Source: Paramacrobiotus metropolitanus
Lineage: Eukaryota; Tardigrada; Eutardigrada; Parachela; Macrobiotidae
Direction of reading: 5' to 3'
Length of the DNA: 64,000 nucleotides
Assembly: GCF_019649055.1 (NCBI RefSeq)
Contig: NW_026570295.1
Span: 620,001-684,000 of the forward strand
Below the pieces are notes generated by a model. That model made no database searches and was not told the origin of the DNA. It was given only the letters and a program-made list of their open reading frames with translations. Below are positions 1 to 13,300 of this stretch, in pieces. The position numbers and the translations under genes were made by a program. Within the stretch, counting starts at the first letter, position 1, and each line of letters opens with the position of its first letter.

Positions 1-2845
1 CCGAACAACCGGCGGCTTTGTCTACTTCAATGTAATCTTCACACTCCCGCAAGAACCGAATTACTCCCGTGTGGTAAATTCCCATAAACCCGCATCCGGA
101 AAACGACAAGGTTATTTTCTTTCTGGTCATTTTAGTGGAGGCGAAGCAGAAAAAATTACGGTCAGAACAGACAAAACTTAAATATCGCAAATTATTCAGC
201 ATCTGCCGGAAGCTGCAGCTCTGCGAATTACTTAGCTGCAGCCGGAAGTTGGACCAACATTCTTATTTTCATGTTGAAGAAAGAATTTTGCAGCAAAATG
301 CTGGTTGTAGAAAGAGTGCCCTAAGGTGTTTTATCGTCAAGTTCGAGTGACCCCCGGCCGGTGCAGACACTGAAGCGGAGTGATGAAGAAGAAATGCCGG
401 TGTTTGTCCGCAAAATGTCGCATACGTGTACAGCCTGCTATCCGTTTAAACAGTATTAAATTTACGTTGAAGATTTGCCTCCATGCCGTCTGCAAGCTAT
501 ATAAGCCGTTCAGTGCAATTACATTCAATTTTACCTTTCACTAACAATCCCCTCGTATGTGTGATGTTGATGAGATCGATAATAAATATTTCGGATTGGT
601 TCGTCAAAACTCAAAACCGGGTGCGAAAGGAAACTTTTGCGAAATATTTTCTGGTTGTTAATAGTGCTATAACCAAGGTATAGAGAAGAAAAGGAACTGA
701 CCTTATCCTATTAAAAGTTTTAAGGTCAATGCTGATATACCTATAACTTAACAGGTTTACATTAAATTTTATTTATTAAAATGCAGCCTGAATGTGGCTG
801 TGTCGACGAGTACGATTAGGAGCATTATCATGGTAACGCTATTATGGTATCGCTTTATTATAAGCTTCCCATCTTTACCATTGTAGTATCGCCTATTTTT
901 CCCTCAAAATCATATTGAGCGAAACTGCACACCGGAAATTTTTAGAAGCAATTTTGTGCTGCCGCCACTTTCTGAAATCGTGGCTGTTTGAAAGAAGCCG
1001 TAGGCACCAAATCAGATGGCGGAATAATATTTACGAAGTTACAGAAAATGAGCAACAGAGCAAACCAATAACAACGCAATAAAGAATCATAGCATATTTT
1101 ACGAATTCGGAATTGCAACGACTCTGGCTAAACAGATAATAAAATATTAGAATTTTTAATAACAATACTGGGATAAGAAATCTTACGCATTCGCGAGCGA
1201 GTACTGATTTAATTTTAATTACATTTCTGCGAATGAATGCGAAATCAAACAGTGTGGGAACGTAGACGTGCCAGCATTTTTTATTAATGCAAAGAAAAAT
1301 AGGGCGGGTTTAACATAATTTCTTTGAGAACCAGTTTTGGTTGCTTGTGAGGAGAATTAATGGCGTAAAAAGCGAAAGCGACACTGTACCCATACCAACT
1401 GATGTAACCATAACAAGAATTTTCTCGGCGGAAGTAGGACATTCGAGCGGTCATGCCTCCTAGGCATGTATCTGATTGTCAGAAACTGCACTGACTGTGG
1501 CTTCGGAGTCGAAAATTACAAGTAATGAATACCGCTTATAAATGCTGTTAAACTTTAGTCGCTAATGCACAAGCCAGGAAAAAATTTAGTACATGGGGAA
1601 AACGAAAACCAATTTGGGAAAGCGTATTTTATTATTGATGACATTCATTATAGACATGTAGCGAGTTATGAAATCAAAGAAATTAATCCCAAAATGTAAT
1701 CATAAAATTGCAGCTTAAAGTACTGCTAACACCGGCAACCAGCTAGCAGCAATTATCTAATTTTCTAATTTAATAAATATACTATCCATGAAAAATATAA
1801 TAGTTTTAAACTTTTAATTACCGCGATAATTTATGAAGCTGTACGAATACTTTTCTGGCTGATTACTGAGCAGTTAAAATGAGATTAGATGTTATAACAA
1901 CGGGCGCATAAACATGTCTTTTAAATTTTTAGATGCTGCAAAGGTAAGGTAAACTGAGCGATTTTGTTAATGGAAATTCGTTTTTAAAATAGTTAGCGTT
2001 TTAATTAGTCAAGGCATACTGTTAAAACTTTGAGGACATTAAAGGATATTAAAGTAAATTATAAGCAGATAACAAAAAACGAATGGGAAACGTTTTGGGC
2101 TGCAAAAGTTAGAATATATTATACAGTGTTTTAATTGGTATATTGTATATTGTACGGAACTCCACACAAATTGGCTATGGCGCCAGCTTGTATGCAAGTA
2201 TACATGCATAAAAATCCAGAATTTTTAAATTATTGGTTTGGAAGGCCGAACGACAAAGCCGCTTGCAAAGATGCGAAAAATAGGACAAGCAAGCGTAACT
2301 ACTGTCAAGTGTCAAGTAAGAAGCACCGCCAGAACACGTGACATCTGGTCTTCGACCTTCACCGGCTCAAGGTCGTTTACAGCAAACTCAGCAGGACAAC
2401 AAACATACTTCCGCTAGACATCGCGAAATTCGCTTAAACCACAGACGAGCGGCGATGCGTCCTAATCGCTGTTATGTAACCGCAGCTGTCTCTTTTCCAC
2501 CAATCAGCAGGCAGCCTGTCGGCCGGACAAAGAGCCATTAAAACAGCGATGATTAACGGTTGGCGTCTGACTTTCTGACCCGCTATTACACAATCAACAG
2601 AACGCCGGAAAAATGCGGCGAATACATAATTCTCAACACACAGGAGGAAGATATGCCGCTCCAATTGTCTGCGGGCCTTCTTGACCCAGTTAAACAGTAA
2701 AAAAAATTAATGGCCTACTTAATAGGCGGGTTATGTAACTGGTATTGTATTGTACATGAGTGTCACTGTCGCGCGGAGCACTTTGGCGGCGGGAATTGCT
2801 TAATCACCCGGGCACGGCCTGACAGGAACTAAACTTGACATTGAG
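1..2845. other. AT-rich non-coding stretch, no gene recognised
   Basis: No reading frame here resembles a protein I know, and the longest frames are under 80 codons. A TATATAAG at 498-505 has the same TATATAAGCC context as the promoter of the cuticle gene at 2.96 kb, but no convincing coding exon follows it. A short inverted repeat centred on CCTAGG lies near 1456-1472. The stretch probably holds the upstream regulatory region of the 2.96-kb gene, which is an inference from position only. Confidence 0.6.
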
Positions 2846-2853
2846 TATATAAG
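2846..2853 (+). promoter_or_regulatory. TATA box of first CPAP1-like gene
   Basis: TATATAAG lies 118 bases before the ATG at 2964. A start site about 30 bases downstream would fall in the CA-rich stretch near 2877-2882 and leave a short 5' leader. The paralogous gene at 29.4 kb has a TATA box in a similar position, which supports a shared core-promoter type. Confidence 0.7.
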
Positions 2854-2963
2854 CCGCGCGACACCGCGGTGAACAATCATCACTCCAGTTGCCTGAGCAG
2901 TTTCAACTCGAGCCACAGTTACCGGCCTTTATATTCCTCAACTGCCCCTAACCCAAACCAACC

Positions 2964-3656
2964 ATGCAGGCTATCCTCCTCTTCGCTCTCGTGGCTGCCG
3001 CCTCCGCTGCCAGCGTCAAAGTCCAGAACCCCATCGTCTGGTCCGCCCTGGATAACCTCCGCGGCCGCACCCGCCTGACCATCCCCGACCAGTACAACCT
3101 GATCGCCACCGCCCGCGCCGGCCAGGACTACCCCAACAACGTCGTCATCCCGCAGAGCGACTTCGACTGCACCAAGACCCACCAGCCCGGTTTCTATGCC
3201 GATAACTCCCCGCAGTCCCGCTGCCAAGGTAAGCGCCGCCCCCTATACCTCTCCAACCCATCCTAAAGGTCACTTTTTATTACAGTCTTCCACCGATGCG
3301 ACATCAACGGCAACCAGACCTCGTATCTGTGCCCCAACATGACTGTACGTCACCGTGCGTTCTGATTGGCTGATTCGTTTTCTGATTGGTGCGTGTGTTT
3401 GCAGGTGTTCAACCAGATCACCCTGGTCTGCAACTGGTGGTTCGATGTTGATTGCAGCAAGGCCACCACTTTCTATGACTACTCCAACAGCCGTCTGTAC
3501 CAGGGCATCAGCGTGCCCCTGCTGGATGACAACACCGTCCGTGCCGTCACTGGCGCCGTTGCCTCTGGCCGTGCCAACGCTGGTCAGGCCCCCGCCCCCG
3601 AAGCTGAAGCCGAAGCCGCTCCCGCTGAAGGTGAGGCTCCTGCTGCTGCCGAATAA
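2964..3656 (+). CDS. CPAP1-like chitin-binding cuticle protein (one CBM14 domain), copy 1
   Basis: Three exons: 2964-3228, 3286-3344 and 3405-3656, giving 191 aa. All junctions are GT-AG and the phases agree. Residues 1-16 are a signal peptide (MQAILLFALVAAASA). The middle is one CBM14 (peritrophin-A) domain with the six expected cysteines: FDC, SRC, FHRC, YLCPN, LVC and WWFDVDC. The aromatic core NWWFDVDC and the FNQ motif are typical of the CPAP1 family, whose members are secreted and bind chitin in cuticle. The C-terminal tail of about 30 residues is rich in Ala, Pro and Glu and is probably disordered. The first Met lies in good context after a TATA box. A possible AATAAA poly(A) signal is at 3840-3845. 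A close paralogue with the same two domain introns lies at 29362-30159. The role in cuticle is inferred from the family. Confidence 0.9.
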
Positions 3657-5115
3657 ATTCTCAGGATCCATCCGAAGAGAACAAAGATAGCACAAGGGAC
3701 AATGATACTATTAAGAACTTAAAAGATCGACAACGCATTATTTCGTAAATGCTTTGCTCAATAATGCATTTTTGTATCGTCGAAAAGACCGTTTTGGGGA
3801 TGCTCGGCTTGGATGTTGGTAATCCAGCTGCTGCAAAAAAATAAAAAATGGGAATACTGGATAGAGTATGTTTACGAGCTATGTAGAATCGTGGTTACAA
3901 CTTATCACAGACAGACAGAAGTGTCATCATAAATTAAGCAACTTTCCAAACTGATATTAGCGCCAAACCGGCTTTTCTTTTGTAAGCTTTGCCCTCGCCA
4001 AAAATGCTCAGAATTTCCCGATTTACTACGTATAATTTTACCTTACCATTTATTTTACTCGTACAATTGTTAGCAGCAACCTGCCTGCAACATAAATGAA
4101 AAAGCAATACTTGAAATGTAAAGGCTATTTGACACCCAAAATCTGGACGAGCAGAATTCCTGCCGGTTATTCTCATTACTACACGTATATCGATAGTCAT
4201 GTATTTTGACGTACCAAGACAGTTTGACAATCTATTCAGAATGTTACTAGCTACGAAGTTTTCGGATGCAGGTAACTAGAGCGACGACTTCCTTGTGTCG
4301 CTACCGCTTCCACAGTCTGTATTTTGATGGATGTTTCTGTACAATGGGTACAAGTACATGTATCACCGAAGCCGCACGATCGCTCCAACCGGTTTTAAGA
4401 TTGCACAAGTTGAATGGAAATTAAATGCAGCTGTCCTAGTGCAATATATTAGGCAATAAATCTTTATAACTGCAAGTGAGCATATCATACATTCATTATT
4501 AAGCATAGAGAAATAACAAACCAACGTATGTAATAATGTACACCATCACCATCAACTAAACATATGGAGCAGCGCCACCTGAAGCACTGAGCCAATAAAT
4601 TAAGTTGTTTGTTTTTTTTTCGACATGCCGGTACTTACAGAACATAAAAACCGCAGATGCTTCCAGTGAAACCATGTACATATAAGGACTAATTACGTTT
4701 TTCTGTAACACACTGTATATAAAATGACCAGTACTTCATTTGTCGGTACATTCGGCCTTGTCGGCGCAATACAATGCGTGATAACAAGCAGCAGCAAAAG
4801 CCGTATAAAAGGTAAGAACCACGTGCGCTTCGCGCTACTCAGTTCGCATCGAACAGTCTATATTATTCTGTTCCAGACTACATTATTACTTCCCAATCCG
4901 TCACATGACAGTAATACTTTTGGAAAAAAATTAACAGATTTACTTTGAGCGCGTATCCACTATGTCGGCTCGGGTGTGCCGGACGGTATCAGTTCCAACC
5001 AACTATTCCGCTGCGACACTTCATTCAGAGGCGTGGCGTTACCGGTATTGTTGATGTGCCTATGCCCACGCTTTTTTTCCTTAGACGTCGTCATTAATAT
5101 GTCATCAAAAGATAC
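3657..5115. other. Intergenic region between cuticle gene and receptor gene A
   Basis: This contains the 3' flank of the cuticle gene and the downstream flank of the receptor gene on the other strand. A TATAAAAG at 4804-4811 is followed by an initiator-like TCAGTT at 4839-4844 on the + strand, but I recognise no gene after it. The frame at 3934-4230 on the minus strand has no family resemblance that I can see. Confidence 0.55.
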
Positions 5116-8100
5116 CTAAAAAAACCACGTTCCCGACGTATCAGTCCCGCAAATTTTGGTAGAATATAGTATTACAACAGGAAAGAAAGAGAAGGAGAAA
5201 CTGACTCCGTATTTGCGAAATCTTCGCAGTCCATTCTGAAAATAATCGGCAACCGCCACAATCAGCGACAGCACCAGGCCAGCGGCGAGTATCACGAACA
5301 ATCCAGCCAGTTCGATAGGATTCAGAGCAGTCAGATCAGTAGCATCCTAAAACAAATTTCTAGCATTACAAAAGCGTAGCATGGATTAACTTATACATAC
5401 CGCACTGGAGCTGGTATCTTTCTGGTTCGCTTTAATGCATTCATCTGGAAAAACGTTTTTTGAATCAGATTACAGGCAATCGCCTAGGGTAGTGGGGGAA
5501 AAAATTAAGGCAAGCCCAAATTTAGCATGCTTTGTTGCGAACCCAAAAGCGCTAGCTTTGATTGAATGAGTTATACTCAACCAGAAAACAAGAATGTGAC
5601 CTTTCTTACCTCTATGAAACCATTTTTTCTCCAACGTCCGTAATATTCCGTTCTCGTTTAAATACAGAATGGCTTCCGAAAAGATCTTCCGCAATGGTGA
5701 ACCGGCCGCCATGGCAATGGCGTAATTGGAGTAGTATAACGGCTGTCCGACAATCCGCGTGTCACACGGCATTCCGGAGTTGGCAAACTCCGCCACAGTT
5801 TTCGGACCGATAAAGGCGAATTTGCTGTGCCGCACCCGATCCAGACCGGTTTGCAGACTGTCCACCGAGGTGTTCAGACGTTGCATCGTCTGCCACATGC
5901 GCTCATACAGATCCTCCTTGGAATTGTTGAAGAAATTATTGGAGGCCACGCTGGCCTCCAGGATGCCGTAGCGAATCTCGTCCTGGGCCACCAGATCATC
6001 CGCTGACTGAATGGGCGAGGTCATCCGGTTCAGTGTTAAAAACGCCGCTGCCAAAAGAAACGATTTTCCACATATGTACAAGCAAAAATTACACTGTTGT
6101 GATTTCTTTAAAATTTAAGGAAAATGGCCCTGTACATGGTGTCAAAACTGGGATACATACATTAAAACTTTCGCTTTCGCGCTCTCCGAAACCAATTTCA
6201 TGGTCATAGTGTTATCCCAAGATTTCAAAATAAATTTTAAAAATTTTAAAATTCATTTTAAAATCGGAAAAAAATGCTATGAATCTGATGTTGGTTCACT
6301 TTCGACTTCACGGCCATGTGTCTTTTGCAGCAAAGTTTCAAGAAGATCGGGTAATAACCAGACCTTTGGTGCATCTAAACTTTTCGCCCATTTAATGCAT
6401 TTAAACAATGCATTTAACAACGCATTTAATTTAAACAGTGCACTAAAACTTTTCGCCCATTTTAGTACGCCATATCTCGGCAACCGGATGTTGCGCGCGC
6501 AAACGGTTTTCAGAATAATGTTTACAAATCATTCAGCTTTAGAATGACATAAAGTATTATAAAAAATTGATTCGTAGTGCGCGAAAGCGAAAGTTTTAGT
6601 AAATGTATCCCATAATTGACGCTATGTACCGGGCCATTTTTCTTAAACTTAATAGACACGGCAAGTCAATTATAAATGTCATCCATCATATTGAATGTTT
6701 TGTTGCCGATAACGTACGATTAATGCAAGCTGCAAATAAAATTTTAAAAAAATGGGTTTCTGAACTTGTTTTACTGACCTAAATTAGCGGTGTAGGTGGA
6801 ACACACGATCAGCGCCCAAATGTACCACGAGCCAACAGCAATTTTTGTAGCACACGAGCGGGGTGAAATGTTCGGCCCTTGCTGTAGCAACGTTGCTGCC
6901 ATCAGCCACTAAAAAATTATTTTTGCACTGAATTTTCATCGTTATATTCACTACCCTAGTGATGGTTCAGGTTCCCAATGACTGCTGCATAAGTACCAAA
7001 GATTCCTGCACGGTGTACTCATTAATCAGGGTACGGTTGGCGATACGGTGATAGTCTGCTGGCCGATGCCATTCCGCCGACGACAACCGTCCCACCACGT
7101 ACACAACAACAAAGGTGATCAGCAGGGCCAACGCTAGTGACAGCCACAGCGGCGCGGAGAAGGGCTGCATAAAACTGAATAACTGCAGCATTCGGTGTTC
7201 GTCTTTCTTCATTAGAATGACGAAACCGTCGTTCATAAAGGGTATGGTAAAGTCCATGACGGCTTCCCGCTCCGAGATGACCCCCAGATCGGCCACAATC
7301 ATATCAACATTCTAGAACGTAAAATCTAGCTTTTGAAAAATTTATTACCGCAAATTATACATAATAACTCACATTATTTTTATTTAAATAACTTAACTCG
7401 GTATTAGATTAATAAACGAATATCTTCTAATAAATTAATTAGGTTTAAGTTTCAATCCAAATGATTTTATGGATGCTCATGCTCTTCTAAGAACAGAATC
7501 ACGTAAATGAAATTGCGATTGAAATAGCAAAATCATGCACCTTGCGCAGCAGTTCTCCGACAGCTCCGGTCCATGTTCCATTAATAAAGTTCCCGTAATA
7601 ATATTTTCCCTGGCTGTGATGGAAAGCGAAGGTGTAACTGGTGATAGCCTGCAACTCGTGAATGAGATCGACAATATATCCCACGTAGCACAGTGTCACG
7701 TCGGAACTGCTAGGAAAAGGCACCGGTATTCTGTACACGTAGGATGTGCCGTTGCAGGGTTCCCGCATCAAGAACCGGTCTGTCTATCAAACAGTTGGAT
7801 TCCAGTGCCAATTAAAACACCGAAAATGACAGCATACCAAAACTCCCACAACTTTCAAGACCGTTTTTCCCTCGGTGCGATTTACCGGCAGCAGCTGAAA
7901 TCCACTTGTATCGCTCCATGTAGCTTTCTACAAGATGCAGTTTTAGAAATCAACGCTCTGCAGAAATGGGCGTTATTGATATACACCTTTGTTAGGACAG
8001 CCCCGTTCAGCGACTCCATTATATCCAGCCGATAATTCTTCCTTCTTCCACTTTCGTTGAACTCCAGTGCACCGGTCAGCCCCGTGTAGTTTGCCTGATG

Positions 8101-9562
8101 AAAGAAACAGTGAGAATGTACATATATATTCCTGCATTCTAAAATATGGAGCACTACAAAAAGCAAGCAATATAATATTGGCGAAATATTCTGCTTACAT
8201 TTCGTAGCAAGGATATTAATGCTTCGCCATCTTTCCATGTACCAAGTGGAACTGTTGCACAATCTAAAACGGATGTGCGGGAATAACTGAGTTCCTTCGC
8301 TGCCGATTGGATCAGATTAACCGCGTCCAGATTCAATGCGTCTTCCGTCTAAAATAAGATGGACACCATAAAGACTCGTTGCTCGCTACACGTGAGAACG
8401 AAACAATTACGGTTTTCATGCTGGCCTGGTCGTCCGCCACTTTCACATTGTACAGCATGGATAGCGTCGTGATACTGTTGGAGGTTAATCGCAGCGTTTC
8501 AAAACTGACCGCCTCCGCTTCCTGCGCTTGGATAGAAGCACAGCTTTACGTTAGACATACACTTTCAATTGGCAAGCACAATTACCAAAGACGCTATAAC
8601 GAAATGGTAATTTCGCTGACGCACGGCATCATTATTGAACATCACCGTCAGCAGGGTGTTGATGAACGTAGCCGGTAGGTCAAGAACGATATTCCATTTG
8701 CGAATGGTGTACCGTAGTACTGTCGTCGAGATGTACTTAGCCGCATTACTGGCCGAATGGGCGAGAATAAAGGTCACATAAGGCAGCTTCCTTGGCCGTC
8801 CCGTATCCGCCAGGTGCTGGTTGTACGTCAGCACGGATTGGCTATGTTCTGTACAGTATAAGCATAAGTTCTTTATTAGCATCATTGTACTTACGTCAGC
8901 TGTTGAAAAAAAAACAATCCTATCGCGATATTGTCGTACTTGTTGGTGATTCGGTGACATAGATGGCTTCCGTCCAGTTATACAGCATTCCAACAATATC
9001 CATCACCGGCGTTAAAGTTGCTGGTTGGACATTCAACATGTACGACGCAGTCTTGTCCTGATTGGCGACAGCAGGCTGGTACGCGCTGTTAACCACCAGA
9101 GGAATGTGCAGCGCTTGGCTATGGGAATACAGCTGCGCGACGGTCTCCGCACTGCACAGTCCCAACCACATGTGTGCTGCATCTTTAACGTTGCGACACA
9201 CTGTAAACAGTAAACACCATTTTTGGTACCTGGCATTCATTTTGTTTAAATGCTGCTGCCGGTACTTGGTCAACTCACCGGCATTATAATTGTAGAATGT
9301 ATCGTTACTTCGCAGTGCCACTGTGGTGGCATTCAAGGGAAATCCAGTATGGTTCAACGGTGATTTATTGATTTGGGTGATTGACGCTGGTTCCCGTTCG
9401 TCAATAAAGACAGCTATAAATTAAAGCCCTGTCATAGTGGATAGATGACTCTACCGAGTAAAACTTACTGATAGGAGCTGATTGTAGCGTACTGGCCTGT
9501 ATTGAGTGACAAATGAAAAAAAATAAAACAAATTTAAAGGAAGACAGTATTCTGGAAAGCAT
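5116..9562 (-). CDS. Ionotropic glutamate receptor subunit, kainate/AMPA-like (copy A)
   Basis: Fourteen exons on the minus strand: 9562-9469, 9413-9279, 9200-8940, 8848-8586, 8521-8411, 8348-8199, 8094-7987, 7927-7838, 7783-7541, 7311-6997, 6908-6779, 6047-5610, 5444-5401 and 5346-5116. They total 2613 bases, 870 aa. Every phase matches copy B. Domain order is signal peptide (1-23), amino-terminal domain (to about 390), ligand-binding half S1, TM1 (about 540-563), pore loop LLQQGPNISPRS with Gln at the Q/R site (about residue 600), TM3 ending TYTANLAAFL, S2 with SADDL and RYGILEA, and TM4 (about 807-828). The S1 arginine that binds the ligand carboxylate is present (ISERE, about 500). The S2 acidic residue that binds the amino group is replaced in FAFIGPKTV (about 714-718). 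This is a plasma-membrane cation channel subunit. The agonist cannot be told from sequence. Confidence 0.93.
6113..6648. mobile_element. Inverted-repeat (MITE-like) element in intron 11 of receptor A
   Basis: Arms of about 69 bp at about 6114-6182 and 6579-6647 are inverted copies of each other with roughly ten mismatches. The outer ends read TTTAAGGAAAATGGCCC and GGGCCATTTTTCTTAAA, and the inner ends are CTTTCGCTTTCGCGC and its complement. The core of about 400 bp is AT-rich, has the direct repeat AAACTTTTCGCCCATTT twice, and no transposase frame. The matching intron of copy B is only 135 bp (11377-11511) and lacks it. A non-autonomous DNA transposon is the likeliest explanation. I could not fix a target-site duplication. 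Confidence 0.7.
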
Positions 9563-10314
9563 GGTAGAGAACTCTGCAATGTGAACGCTGTGTAATTTTG
9601 TTATTATTATTATTACAGTTCGCTAAAGATACCGCAACAGTGGACCTGATTATCCGCGGCTTAATCCGCCTGGCAGGCATTTTATTTCTACTTTCGGCTT
9701 CTACTTAACGAAGGCAGGGAGGTTGAACCTCGGTAATATACTTTGATAACAATGTCGGTCGTTAGCGTAGAACAACGACAACTATCTGTAGTGCTGGAAG
9801 GCACGTATACACAACCGTTTCGTAAACTGGTTCATAAACTATCGCAGCGGTTAAGATCCTCCAAACATAAGCACAAAATACCAGATATCTACTAGGGTGC
9901 ACTGAATTTTCTCCGGGACAGCATAACGTAATATTTTGTGCTGGACAGTCAGTACAAAATCCGGCATACCGGCTTATCTACCGTAGCAAAAAAAATTTTG
10001 CCCGCGTGAAACATTCTGACAAAGCAATTATCCAGTACTCGTACTTGTATGGCACTTAGCGTGCGGGGAAATTATGCTGACGGCAAAGCGCCAGTTTTGT
10101 TGAACCAGACTGAACTGCAGTTCATCGAAACTAATGCAGCGTCAGCTGTAATGTTGCAGTACATGCGGCACGGATTAGAGGGTACTAGTTAACAGATAAA
10201 AAAACTGAGAATGAAGACATCAGGATCGAGTAGTGTTCTCTAATAACAGTCTTGATTTGGAACCATTGGCACATAGTTAGCCCGAGCCCCTGCATATCCG
10301 AATGCTATTAATGT
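9563..10314. other. Spacer between the two receptor genes
   Basis: About 750 bp separates the start of copy A from the stop of copy B, both on the minus strand. It must hold the promoter of A and the 3' end of B. I see no TATA box, RNA gene or extra exon. Confidence 0.6.
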
Positions 10315-13300
10315 CTATCGCGCGCAGCCACTGTACCGGGTAGCTTTAGTTCCAGCCAACTGTTTTGGGAGGAGGAGGCATCCATGGATGTTAAATTCAT
10401 TTCGGATTGATTCTCCGTAGCGCTCTGATCCGTTGGTTTTCGCGCGGTCAAGAGGATTTCGTTGAACGTCACCTAGGGAACTTTTGTCACATAATGCACG
10501 CCGAATACAAGGTAAACCATGACAAACCCCGTATTTGCGGAACCGACGCCGTCCAATGCGAAAGTATTCGCCCAGCGCCACGGCCACCGACACTGTCAGT
10601 CCAATAGCGAGGATGAGAAACAAACCGGACACCTCGTTTGGATTCAAAGGAATTAGATTTCCGGCACCCTGTGGAAACAACATTTACCGTATCATAAAAA
10701 ATGCCGGGAAAACAGAAACCCTTCGATGATTAGCGCGATGCACGGCTATGTTTAGCTCATCGTCTTTTAAAACTGTGATTCCTTTGTAACCAAAATCCAT
10801 GTTTTCAGAGCCAGTAATATTATACAACAGTGCACAAGTTCCTTACCGAATTTCCATCGCCGCTTGTGCATTCATCTAAAAATAAATCACCTTCCGTATT
10901 GACGCTTTTCTACACCCTTGGGTATTAAAAGTGCAAACCTCTGCTGAACCATTTCTTTTCCAGGGTCTTTAGTACGCCGTTCTCGTTCAGTTTTAGTATG
11001 GCTTCAGAGAATGTCTTCCGAAGCGGTGAACCCGAGAACACCGCCACCGCGTAATTAGCGTAGTACAGCGGCTGTCCGACGATGCGTGTATCACACGGCT
11101 GTCCCTGATCGGCAAAGTCCACCACGGTCTTCGGGCCGATAAACGCGAACTTCCCTTGACGCACACGCTCCAGTCCGGTCTTCACGCTGTCTACCAAGGT
11201 GTCACGCCGCTGCATGGTGTTCCACATTCGCTCGTATATCGGTTCTTTGGAATTACGGAAGAAATTCGTGGAGGCCATGTTAGCTTCCAGAATACCGTAG
11301 CGAACCTCATCTTGACCGACCAGATCATCCACGGACTGAATGGTCGAGGTCATGCGGTTCAGGGTCAGGAAGGCCGCTGCAAGTTTATTCTCCTTTGATC
11401 AGTGATTGGTTCGGTCATGAGCAAGTTTCAACAGAGCTCATTGCCAGTTGCAATAATGTGAAGCACCACATCACCATGCAGCGAAAAACTATCTCTTGTT
11501 ACTGTACGTACCGAGGTTAGCCGTGTAAGTGGCGCACACAATAAACCCCCAAATGTACCAGGAGCCAACAGCAATTTTCGTGGCGCAGGATTGCGGCGCG
11601 ATGTTGGGTCCTTGTTGTAAAAGTGTAACGATCATCAGCCACTACAAGAAAGTCCATTATTTGGTCGTTTGTTCACCACTCAAAAAAATTAATTACAAAG
11701 ACTGAATCAGGCAGCGAAGAGAGTCGTAATACGATATGAGAGCAAACTTAACAAACATTAACGCCTAATAAAATTAGCGCGCAGTCGACTAGAACCATAA
11801 AAATTAATTATAGTTAGCAGTAGCCCCGAATGCGGCCAGGAGTTAATCCTAGCACTGCGGATCTTGAAAGTTCGCTCAAGCGAACACGGAAGATCGTAAC
11901 AGTACGCTGGTGAACCTACCAAGGATTCCTGTGGAGTAAACTGGTTTTCTAGACGCCGGTGTCCGTTGCGCGGCTGGTCCGACGGCCGCTGCCACTCCAT
12001 CGCCGACAACCGGCCGACCAGTAGGACAATCACAAAGGACACGATGAGGGCCAGCAGCAGGGATACCCATAAGCGCGCGGAAAACGGCGACATGAAGCTG
12101 AAAATATCGAAGGTCTTCTGTGCGTCCTTCTGCATCAGGATAATGAAACCGTCATTCATAAAGGGGATCGTGAAATCCAGCACAGATTCCCGCTCGGCAA
12201 TGACGCTCAGGTCGCCGACAATCAGGTCCGCATTCTACACCAACAAACAATAAGGAAATAAAATTCTGGCAATCATAAAGAAAATTGTTTTGGCTACAAC
12301 TTGTAAATCTTGCCGGTGACCTTTTGTAGGAGTTCGCCAACAGCGCCGGTCCATGTGCCGTTGATATTGTTACCGTAGTAATAGTGGCCTTGACTGTGGT
12401 GGAGTTTAAAGGTGTTACCCGTGATCTCGAATTCGTGCAGGAGATCCACCACGAATCCCGTGTAGCACTGATCGGAAGCGGCCGCGTCAGCGCTGCTCGA
12501 TGATAACCGTATCGTCCGCACGTCGGGAGTGGAGTTGCACGCATTGATCATCAGGAATCTGTCCGTCTGCGAAATGCCGCCGTTGTCGTCGGATTAACGG
12601 AAGAAAAAGCGGTGTGCTGTAAGGAGTCATACCAGTATTCCTACAACTTTGAGAGGAGTCTTGGCATCTCCGGTATCGTTATTTAGAAGATGCAGCCCGT
12701 TGGTGTCACTCCACACTGCTCTCTAAAATTCCCCAATACTTTGTAGTTTCTCTGTTTCATCATTGTAATTTTAGGTCCCGGTGAGAAACCCAACGGTTGA
12801 AACTGTGATATGCGTTATCATTTTTATTCACCGGCAATAGTTTAGTGCCTATTGCCTACTGCTCTGCTCACTTTAGTCAGATTTCGTCCGTGGAGCGACT
12901 CCATAACCCCGAACTGGTACCCTTTGCGGTTGCCTGTCGCGTTGAACGTTAACTTTCCCGTCAGTCCATTGTACGAGTGCTACAACACGTTGAAAAATAT
13001 GTAGTTTTCTTTATATATACTCGTATAACATTTCCCCAGCAAATTTCGTACAGTCCTCAGTAGTCCTATGGTATTTTCGCCATTTGCCCAGGTATCGTAT
13101 GGAGCAGCTGCACAGTCTAGCGAAATATTTCGCTTAGACGCGCCCAGACTTGGAGTAGCAGACTGAATGAAACCCAAGGCGTCGCGCACTAATGCGTCCT
13201 CCGTCTGTCAACGGCGTTTTTTGGATAAAATAAAAATTGCTCTGGCGTCCATTTAATTTCTCAACGAACCGTGATTTTAGCGGAGTCGTCGAGCATGGAC

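Noticed and set aside
7535-8035. Plus-strand frame of 166 codons
   Set aside because: It is antisense to receptor A exons 7 to 9, which are confirmed by the paralogue. It has no independent support.
8920-8950. In-frame TAG in receptor A after TESPTSTTISR, first read as a frameshift
   Set aside because: A donor ACAA-GTACG just upstream matches the donor ACAA-GTATGC at the same codon in copy B, with the same phase into the next exon. The stop lies inside an intron.
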